From NCBI GenBank assembly GCA_002342505.1, contig DDQB01000077.1:1-11406 (forward strand): a DNA stretch of 11,406 nt. The letters run 5' to 3'. This stretch comes from Acidaminococcaceae bacterium UBA2453. Its GTDB lineage: Bacteria; Bacillota; Negativicutes; Acidaminococcales; Acidaminococcaceae. The stretch's first letter is position 1. Every line of letters starts with the position of its first letter. Position numbers and translations under genes: made by a program. Of this stretch, positions 6,057 through 11,406 are shown piece by piece. Under the pieces are notes generated by a model. That model was given only the letters and a program-made list of their open reading frames with translations, did no database searches and had not been told where the DNA came from.

Positions 6057-8969
6057 ATGCGTTTGAAACGGATGCTGTGGCTTGTACTGGGGGCGGTGAT
6101 GGCGCTGAACCTGATGGTATCGTTCGCCGCATATGCCCAGAAACCGGAACCGAAAGTGGTGCGGGTGGGCCGGTATGAATCGGCGTTCCACCGTACGGAT
6201 AAATTCGGGCGGCGTTCCGGCTACGGCTACGAATACCAGCAGCGTATCGCAACATATACAGGTTGGAAATATGAATATGTGGAAGGAAGCTGGTCCGAAC
6301 TGCTGGAGAAACTGATGGCAGGGGAGATCGATCTCCTGAGCGACGTGTCTTATACGGAGGAGCGCGCGAAGAAGATCCTGTATTCCTCTGAACCGATGGG
6401 CTCGGAGGATTACCATGTGTTTATTGCGCCCGGCAACGCCACTGTAAGGCCTGACGACTTTACTACGTTCAACGGAAAGACGGTGGGCGTCAACAAGAAC
6501 AGCATCCAGGAACAGCTCTTTGTGAAGTGGGCGGAAAAAAACGACGTCCACCCGAAGGTGCTGGAACTGTCGGCCAAAACGCCAAAACTGCTGGACATGC
6601 TGGCCAAAGGCGAGATCGACATGCTGGTGACGCTGGACACGTATGGGCGGTCGGCCAATATCATCCCCGTGGTCAAGGTCGGGTATGCGGAGTCTTTCTT
6701 CGGCATCAACAAAAACCGGCCCGATTTAAAGCGCGATCTGGATGCGGCCATGAACCGCCTGTTTGAAGGGAACCGGAATTTCAACCAGCAGATGACGGAC
6801 AAATTCCACAAGGCCAGTTCCGTGAACCAGTTCCTGACCACAGAAGAAAACAACTGGCTTTCCCATCACGGCGTCATCCGCGTGGGATACCGGAAGGATT
6901 TCCTTCCGTACTGCGACGAAGACGAGACGAGCAAAAAGCTGACCGGCGCGCTGGCGGATTACCTTTCTTTTGCGGAGAAAGTGGAAAAGAACGCGAACCC
7001 GCATTTTGTAGCCCGCGCCTATGATACGACGGGGGACGCCATGCTGGCGCTGGCCAAAGGCGAGATCGACTGCGTCTTTCCCGTTAATTTCAGCACGTAT
7101 GACGGCGAGCAGCGGGGCCTGATCATTACGGACCCCTTTGTCAGCACGGAAATGTACGCCGTGGTCCGGACGTCGGATCATCAGGGCTTTTCCCGCGACC
7201 AGATGATGAAAGTAGCTATCTTGGAGGGGAATCCCGGCTATGAAACTTTCATAAAAGACCATTTCCCCAACTGGATCATGTCTTATTATAAAGACCGTCC
7301 GTCCGTGTACAAAGCGGTGGAAGCCGGCGAAGCGGACTGCGGGCTGGTGAGCAATTACCGCATCAGCCGCGAGAGCCCGTCGCTGGCGAAATTCAAACTT
7401 TCCCCCCTTACCACAGGCGAAGTCATGAATCTGTCTTTTGCTGTAAGAAAGGACGACGACTGCCTGTATTCGATCCTGAATAAGATCAACCGCCTGATTC
7501 CGGCCGCGTCTCTCAATTCGTCCCTGACAGACTATGCGCTGCGCGACGCCAGGGTCACCTTTTCAGATTATCTGCGGGACAACCTGCCTTACGCCATTGC
7601 GGTTGCTGCCCTGATCGCCGCGGTCATTCTGGCGCTGCAGGTCAGGAATATGCGTTCGGAAGCGAAGTCGAACGAAAGACGCGAGATTATTTCGGAAGCG
7701 GAACACGATCCGCTGACCGGTCTGTTCAGCTGGAACTTCTTCCTGATCTATGCCAACAAGCTCTGTAAGGATCATCCGGGCAGGCAGATGGACGCCGTCG
7801 TCATGAACATCGAGCGTTTCCATTCCATCAATGCCATAAACGGATGGGAGTTCGGCGATAAAATCCTGAAAGAACTGGGCGCGGAGATCCAGCGTTTCCT
7901 GGCGGAGACGGAGGGTATAGCCAGCCGCGTGACGGCAGACCGCTTTGATATCTACTGCCTCCACAGGGAAGACTGGCAGGCGCAGTTGGAACGCTTCCAG
8001 GCAAAGATGGACAGCCTGTTCCACAATGCCAATATCCGGTTGCGGATGGGGGTAAAACCCTGGCAGGAGGGGATGGATCCGGTGCTGCAGTTCGACTGTG
8101 CGCGGACTGCCTGCAACTCGATACGCGGACGTTATAAAAAGCAGCTTGTGATTTATGATACCGCTATGGGACAGCAGGAGGAACGGGATCAGCGCCTGTT
8201 GAACGATCTGGGCAACGCGCTGGAAAAGCACGAACTGGAAGTGTATTACCAGCCCAAGTACGGCATCCAGACGGAAGAACCGCAACTTTCCAGCGCCGAG
8301 GCGCTGGTCCGGTGGAACCATCCGGATCTGGGACTGATTACCCCCGATGCGTTTATTCCGCTGCTTGAACGCAGCGGGCAGATCAGTGCGCTGGACAATT
8401 ATGTATGGAAAGAAGCGGCCCGGCAGATCGCCGCCTGGCGGGACCGGTACGGGTTCACCCTGCCGGTGTCGGTCAACCTTTCCCGGGTGGACGTGTTCGA
8501 CGCCAACCTGTCTTCTGTCCTGGACGGAATTGTGAAAGAATACGGCCTGGACTGCAGGGACCTGAAACTGGAAGTGACGGAATCCGCCTATACGGAAAAT
8601 GCCGACCAGCTGATCCGGGTCATCGAACAGTTGCGGAGCAAGGGGTATGAGATTGAGATGGACGATTTCGGTTCCGGCTATTCCTCCCTGAACATGCTGT
8701 CCTCCATGCCGATTGATATCCTGAAGATGGACATGGCGTTCATCCGCAATATTGAACACAATGAGAAAGACTTCCATCTGGTAGAGCTGATCGTGGATAT
8801 TGCCCGCTACCTGAAGGTGCCGGTCATCGCCGAGGGGGTAGAGACCGGAGCCCAGCTGAAGCTGCTGAAGGACGCGGGATGCGATCTGGTGCAGGGGTAC
8901 TATTTCTCCCGCCCGCTGCCGGCAGATGAATTTGAGAAGAAGATACTGGACAAAGCTGTGAAACAGTGA
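6057..8969 (+). CDS. Membrane c-di-GMP phosphodiesterase: two SBP family 3 sensor modules, degenerate GGDEF, intact EAL
   Basis: This is a 970-residue receptor predicted to couple periplasmic ligand binding to breakdown of c-di-GMP. Residues 1-27 are a signal peptide ending AYA. Two binding-protein modules follow (about 33-255 and 268-500). Each keeps the Arg that grips a ligand carboxylate in this family (Arg103, Arg353). Module 1 also keeps an Asp in LDTYG; module 2 has Asn (VSNYR). A membrane helix lies at about 512-530. The GGDEF domain has DPLTG at 551-555, but the signature is TADRF (626-630), so it should not make c-di-GMP. The EAL domain keeps Glu748 (EAL), Asn807, Glu842, Asp869-Asp870, Lys890, Glu926 and Gln946, so catalysis is expected. 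The ATG at 6057 has GGAGG nine bases upstream; a 40-residue extension lacks support. Confidence 0.93.
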   Translation: MRLKRMLWLVLGAVMALNLMVSFAAYAQKPEPKVVRVGRYESAFHRTDKFGRRSGYGYEYQQRIATYTGWKYEYVEGSWSELLEKLMAGEIDLLSDVSYTEERAKKILYSSEPMGSEDYHVFIAPGNATVRPDDFTTFNGKTVGVNKNSIQEQLFVKWAEKNDVHPKVLELSAKTPKLLDMLAKGEIDMLVTLDTYGRSANIIPVVKVGYAESFFGINKNRPDLKRDLDAAMNRLFEGNRNFNQQMTDKFHKASSVNQFLTTEENNWLSHHGVIRVGYRKDFLPYCDEDETSKKLTGALADYLSFAEKVEKNANPHFVARAYDTTGDAMLALAKGEIDCVFPVNFSTYDGEQRGLIITDPFVSTEMYAVVRTSDHQGFSRDQMMKVAILEGNPGYETFIKDHFPNWIMSYYKDRPSVYKAVEAGEADCGLVSNYRISRESPSLAKFKLSPLTTGEVMNLSFAVRKDDDCLYSILNKINRLIPAASLNSSLTDYALRDARVTFSDYLRDNLPYAIAVAALIAAVILALQVRNMRSEAKSNERREIISEAEHDPLTGLFSWNFFLIYANKLCKDHPGRQMDAVVMNIERFHSINAINGWEFGDKILKELGAEIQRFLAETEGIASRVTADRFDIYCLHREDWQAQLERFQAKMDSLFHNANIRLRMGVKPWQEGMDPVLQFDCARTACNSIRGRYKKQLVIYDTAMGQQEERDQRLLNDLGNALEKHELEVYYQPKYGIQTEEPQLSSAEALVRWNHPDLGLITPDAFIPLLERSGQISALDNYVWKEAARQIAAWRDRYGFTLPVSVNLSRVDVFDANLSSVLDGIVKEYGLDCRDLKLEVTESAYTENADQLIRVIEQLRSKGYEIEMDDFGSGYSSLNMLSSMPIDILKMDMAFIRNIEHNEKDFHLVELIVDIARYLKVPVIAEGVETGAQLKLLKDAGCDLVQGYYFSRPLPADEFEKKILDKAVKQ

Positions 8970-9000
8970 TTAAACCAGTGATAAAAGAAAAGGGCGGGCT

Positions 9001-9028
9001 TTGCAAAAGGATTACGCTGTGATATAAT
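9001..9028 (+). promoter_or_regulatory. Strong promoter of the 9035-9450 leader
   Basis: TTGCAA (9001-9006) and a perfect TATAAT (9023-9028) are 16 bases apart, with an extended -10 TGA. Transcription would start near 9035, more than 400 bases before the next start codon. Confidence 0.75.
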
Positions 9029-9043
9029 AATAAGGCATCACAG
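9017..9043. promoter_or_regulatory. CTGTGAT / ATCACAG dyad over the leader promoter
   Basis: Perfect 7-base inverted repeats CTGTGAT (9017-9023) and ATCACAG (9037-9043) flank the -10 box and the start site, with centres 20 bases (two helical turns) apart. This position suits a repressor. The same half-site occurs in the yjiH divergent region. If transcribed it cannot form an RNA hairpin, because the left arm lies upstream of the start. Confidence 0.5.
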
Positions 9044-9053
9044 GAGTGAAAGG

Positions 9054-9217
9054 CTTCGCAGAAGCGAAGGGACTTTTCAGGAATGAAAAGAAGGCGGCGA
9101 ACGCCGGGCGCATTTTATTGTAGCTGATTTATTTGCTGCAGGTTGCGTCAAAATAAAAAACAAAAAAGATAAACTGCCGTAACGCAATGTGAATGACTTT
9201 TACAAAGTGAATGCGTT
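9054..9217 (+). promoter_or_regulatory. Structured leader RNA upstream of the family-5 binding protein
   Basis: Three hairpins stand in a row. CTTCGC/GCGAAG (9054-9069) has loop AGAA. CTTTTCA/TGAAAAG (9073-9090) has GNRA-type loop GGAA. GGCG/CGCC (9093-9105) has loop GCGAA. Further on, AACGCA (9181-9186) can pair with TGCGTT (9212-9217) around an inner ACTTT/AAAGT stem, or ACGCAA (9182-9187) can pair with TTGCGT (9133-9138) instead. These two pairings exclude each other. A terminator follows. I recognise no known riboswitch, 6S, SRP or RNase P signature. It may be an attenuator leader or a separate small RNA of about 265 bases. Confidence 0.5.
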
Positions 9218-9242
9218 TTAATTTAAAATTGGTTTGAACGAT

Positions 9243-9302
9243 AAAGCTATGAAGGCTTACCGGTTCCGGAAGGAGCCAGTCACTTCATAGCTTTTCTTTT
9301 TT
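9243..9302 (+). terminator. Terminator inside the leader, before the binding-protein gene
   Basis: AAAGCTATGAAG (9243-9254) pairs perfectly with CTTCATAGCTTT (9283-9294), with an inner CCG/CGG hairpin (9260-9269). It is followed by a T-rich tail interrupted by one C up to 9302. It lies between the only clear promoter (9001-9028) and the gene at 9451, so expression of that gene would need read-through. Confidence 0.8.
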
Positions 9303-9315
9303 GCGTAAAAGAAAA

Positions 9316-9424
9316 GCGAAACGAAAACAAAAAGCGAAACGGAAACAAAAAGCAAAACGAAAACAAAAAGCAAAACGAAAACAAAAAGCGAAGCGGAAAA
9401 CAAAAAGCGAAACGGAAGCAAAAG
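9316..9424 (+). repeat. Six tandem copies of an 18-base A-rich unit
   Basis: The unit is GCGAAACGAAAACAAAAA with few substitutions; starts are 9316, 9334, 9352, 9370, 9388 (19 bases) and 9407. The plus strand has no T in the whole array, so the RNA is U-free and should be unstructured. It lies between the terminator and the ribosome binding site of the next gene. The units are adjacent without spacers, so this is not a CRISPR array. Confidence 0.95.
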
Positions 9425-9450
9425 AGTAAACAGAAGAGGAGAGGATTACA

Positions 9451-10731
9451 ATGTTGAAAAAGGGAAAGAAGATACTGTGTATCATGACGCTGGCGGCGCT
9501 GGCTTTGAGCGGCTGCGGCGGTGAAAAGAAAGAAACGGATACGGTGTTCCGCGTGGGCGTGCCGCATCTGATGGCGACTTACGATCATACGAAAGGGTTT
9601 GACGGCTGGTCTACCACGCGCATCGGCGTGGGACAGACCATCGTCCGGTTTGACGCCGACGGGAAAGTGGTTCCCTGGCTGGCGGATTTTGACGGCAATG
9701 TGTTCACGGTTAAGGACGTGAAGTTTTCCGACGGCAGCAAAGTCACGGCCAAAGATATCTGCGACAGCCTGACGAACTCCTGCGAGAAGAATGTGCGCGC
9801 CAGGGACGTGATGAAGCAATCCCGGTGGAAAGTATTGGCGGATAACAAATTTGAATATATTGGAGAGAAATCCATCCTGACGGATCCGCTGTTCTGTATC
9901 GCAAAAGGAAATCTCTATACCGGAGGCAAAGTAATATCCTACGACGCAAGAAAAGCCGTGGTGGAACGAAACGGCAGAAAATACGAATACATTGCCATCG
10001 GCGACAGCACGACCCGCGGTATGTCCATTGAAACAGGCGAGGTAGACGCGGTGTTCGATGTCAGTCCGTTATACTACAAAAACCGCGAGCATGAAGAAGT
10101 GGGCGGCGCCCGCACAATCATGGGACGGCTCAACATGCGCCCCGGCCGGCCGTTAAGCGACCCGAAACTGCGCAAAACGTTAGTGGAATGCATCGACCTG
10201 GCATCCATGGAAAAGGCGCTGCGCGGTTATGTGCTGTGCAATCCCAACTATTCCCGTTATACAAAATCCAACCGCACCTATAAACCGGCCAAGGCGGATA
10301 AGCCGGCGACGCTGGAGCTGCTGTTCTATGACAGCCGGCCGGAATTCAAGATCATAGCCGAAGCGACACAGATGCAGGCCAAAGCGGCGGGCATCGATAT
10401 CAAACTGAAAAATGTGCATGTGAACGCACTTCGGGATATGGAACTGAGCGGCGACTTCGATATCGTTCTTTCTTCAACCACCAATATCCAGAGCGGTACG
10501 GTGGAAAACTATTACCGCCTGTATTTTGACAGCGCGAGCCCGGAAAATACGACGAAATACAGCAACCCTGCCTTTGACAATGCGAAGTCCCTGCAGGAGA
10601 TGCAGGACGTTATTGACAAGGATTACGCGGTCATCGTGTACGGCAACCCGTTGCACAACCGGGTCAGTAAGAAAAAGCTGGCAAAGCTGAACCCGCTGGA
10701 TTTTTACTATGATGTGGATGAAGTTAAATAG
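9451..10731 (+). CDS. Compact SBP family 5 (peptide/nickel type) lipoprotein, orphan
   Basis: This is a 426-residue exported binding protein, about 100 residues shorter than typical OppA/NikA proteins. Residues 1-21 are a lipoprotein signal with lipobox LSGC and lipidated Cys22. The family-5 features are visible: DADGKVVPWLADF near residue 67, the block DVKFSDGSKVTAKDI near 90-105, and later an AVNYAID-like element (LRKTLVECIDLASMEKAL, about 239-256) and a TLELLFYDSRPE strand near 290. Members bind peptides, nickel complexes, opines or similar solutes; the ligand here is unknown. No permease or ATPase genes are adjacent. The ATG has GAGGAGAGG (9436-9444) six bases upstream. The leader carries a terminator and a tandem repeat, pointing to control of expression. 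Confidence 0.85.
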   Translation: MLKKGKKILCIMTLAALALSGCGGEKKETDTVFRVGVPHLMATYDHTKGFDGWSTTRIGVGQTIVRFDADGKVVPWLADFDGNVFTVKDVKFSDGSKVTAKDICDSLTNSCEKNVRARDVMKQSRWKVLADNKFEYIGEKSILTDPLFCIAKGNLYTGGKVISYDARKAVVERNGRKYEYIAIGDSTTRGMSIETGEVDAVFDVSPLYYKNREHEEVGGARTIMGRLNMRPGRPLSDPKLRKTLVECIDLASMEKALRGYVLCNPNYSRYTKSNRTYKPAKADKPATLELLFYDSRPEFKIIAEATQMQAKAAGIDIKLKNVHVNALRDMELSGDFDIVLSSTTNIQSGTVENYYRLYFDSASPENTTKYSNPAFDNAKSLQEMQDVIDKDYAVIVYGNPLHNRVSKKKLAKLNPLDFYYDVDEVK

Positions 10732-10746
10732 CGCGGTTGTTCTTTC

Positions 10747-10775
10747 TTGAATTTCGGTTTTTGAAATGGTATCAT
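10747..10775 (+). promoter_or_regulatory. Promoter of the DUF3842 gene
   Basis: TTGAAT (10747-10752) and TATCAT (10770-10775) are 17 bases apart, with an extended -10 TGG. The start would be near 10782, giving a leader of about 115 bases that contains the hairpin at 10855-10875. Confidence 0.6.
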
Positions 10776-10854
10776 TAATATGCTGGATGGATACGTTTTT
10801 ATTTATTCGCTCAGGGAAATGAATCCGCGTATCCTGCGGTGAAACACAGAAAAA

Positions 10855-10875
10855 GCCCTGCTTTCGGAGCAGGGC
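10855..10875 (-). terminator. Hairpin in the DUF3842 leader, terminator-like on the minus strand
   Basis: GCCCTGCT pairs with AGCAGGGC around loop TTCGG. On the plus strand no T run follows, so it should not stop the DUF3842 transcript. On the minus strand it is followed by TTTTTC and would work as a terminator, although no minus-strand gene is visible to its right. Confidence 0.4.
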
Positions 10876-10896
10876 GGCGGAACAGGAGAGGGAGAT

Positions 10897-11310
10897 ATGC
10901 GTATTGTAGTGATAGACGGACAGGGCGGCGGCATCGGCCGCTCGCTGGTGGAACTGCTGGTCCGGAATTTTCCGGATGCGGAGATTGGCGCGGTGGGTAC
11001 GAATTCTGTGGCGACGGAGACCATGCTGAAGGGCGGTCCTGCCTTTGCCGCTACGGGGGAGAACGCAGTCGTCTTTAACGCAGCGGAAGCGGATGTCATC
11101 GTCGGCCCGGCGGGGATCATCATGGCCAACGCCATGCACGGGGAGATCAGTCCGGCCATCGCCATGGCCATATCATCCAGCAAGGCAAAGGTGGTGCTGA
11201 TCCCTATGAATCACTGCCGCGCTTATATTGCGGGCGTAGAAGAGAAGAAGGTAGGGGAATATCTGCAGGACGCCATCGATATCGTCCGTCGGCTGGCAGC
11301 GGAAAAGTAA
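10897..11310 (+). CDS. DUF3842 family protein
   Basis: This is a 137-residue protein that I recognise as DUF3842, a family of short Firmicute proteins with no assigned function. It starts MRIVVIDGQGGGIG, a glycine-rich loop after a beta strand that resembles a nucleotide-binding turn. It continues with GTNSVATETMLKGG, a core rich in Ala and Ile (GPAGIIMANAMHGEISPAIA, about 70-89), and a single Cys107 in MNHCRA. It has no signal or membrane segment, so it is cytosolic. The start has AGGAG (10884-10888) eight bases upstream. It forms a single-gene unit with its own promoter and terminator. Confidence 0.9.
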   Translation: MRIVVIDGQGGGIGRSLVELLVRNFPDAEIGAVGTNSVATETMLKGGPAFAATGENAVVFNAAEADVIVGPAGIIMANAMHGEISPAIAMAISSSKAKVVLIPMNHCRAYIAGVEEKKVGEYLQDAIDIVRRLAAEK

Positions 11311-11330
11311 AGGAAACGTATATAAAAAGA

Positions 11331-11373
11331 TGCAGGGCAGGCATAATTGCGTTGCCTGCCCTGCAGCATTTTT
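11331..11373 (+). terminator. Terminator of the DUF3842 gene
   Basis: TGCAGGGCAGGCA (11331-11343) pairs perfectly with TGCCTGCCCTGCA (11353-11365) around a nine-base loop, followed by GCATTTTTG. Confidence 0.9.
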
Positions 11374-11384
11374 GCGCGTTGTTC

Positions 11385-11405
11385 TTTAAGGAAGTGCTGA
11401 TTAAA
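11385..11405 (+). repeat. Dispersed motif, copy 5 (window edge)
   Basis: TTTAAGGAAGTGCTGATTAA followed by A ends one base before the window edge. It lies in opposite orientation to copy 1, so both window ends finish on the GATTAA side of the motif. Confidence 0.85.
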
Positions 11406-11406
11406 T

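Noticed and set aside
7563..8777. Minus-strand reading frame of 404 codons opposite the EAL sensor
   Set aside because: The plus strand encodes conserved GGDEF and EAL motifs with intact catalytic residues; the antisense frame has no domain and no ribosome binding site.
8962..8990. Terminator directly after the EAL sensor gene
   Set aside because: Only a short direct repeat of CAGTGAT is seen; there is no stable stem with a T run.
9017..9043. Classic CRP site
   Set aside because: The TGTGA and TCACA halves are present but separated by about 15 bases instead of six, so I do not assign it to CRP.
9035..9240. Known riboswitch, in particular c-di-GMP, because of the neighbouring EAL gene
   Set aside because: I could not match the conserved core of c-di-GMP, cobalamin, glycine, fluoride or nickel/cobalt classes by eye, so I leave the class open.
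9316..9424. CRISPR array
   Set aside because: The units are 18 bases, directly adjacent and without spacers; no cas genes are present.
9280..9819. Phe-rich minus-strand frame across the tandem repeat
   Set aside because: The Phe-Arg-Phe runs are only the translated complement of the A-rich 18-base units, and the frame runs into the lipoprotein gene.

Overview
The window (11,406 bases, roughly 50% GC) looks like chromosomal DNA of an anaerobic, outer-membrane-bearing Firmicute of the Negativicutes (Veillonella, Dialister or Megasphaera type). This rests on the gene mix: lrgAB, a DUF3842 protein, a fused YjiH-type transporter, orphan lipoprotein binding proteins, and a periplasmic-sensor EAL protein. 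It also rests on extended -10 promoters and strong AAGGAG ribosome binding sites. The assignment is an inference, because no rRNA or marker gene is present.

Layout. 1-1290: a tRNA-Arg(CCG) gene with promoter and terminator, then lrgA-lrgB, which show no promoter of their own. 1361-2264: a two-way terminator and a minus-strand amino-acid-binding lipoprotein. 2265-2674: a divergent control region with TGTGAT/ATCACA half-sites and a foldable leader in front of yjiH. 2675-4042: yjiH. 4095-4900: a two-way terminator and a minus-strand SIMPL/YggE-like protein. 5115-5917: a small cysteine-rich CCG-like protein. 6057-8969: a 970-residue membrane protein with two periplasmic binding-protein modules, a degenerate GGDEF and an intact EAL domain, predicted to degrade c-di-GMP. 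9001-9450: a gene-free leader with a strong promoter, an operator-like dyad, several hairpins, a classic terminator and an 18-base tandem repeat. 9451-10731: a compact family-5 solute-binding lipoprotein. 10747-11372: a DUF3842 gene with promoter and terminator. There are no phage, CRISPR or transposase genes.

A 20-base motif, TTTAAGGAAGYGCTGATTAA, occurs five times, always between genes or at a gene edge. It sits at both ends of the window in opposite orientation.

Together the genes suggest nutrient sensing and uptake at the envelope. Two orphan binding proteins and a binding-protein-type sensor linked to c-di-GMP turnover occur without any permease or ATPase gene. The strongest candidates for something undescribed are the two structured leaders (2489-2662 and 9035-9300), the dispersed motif, and the 18-base repeat leader.
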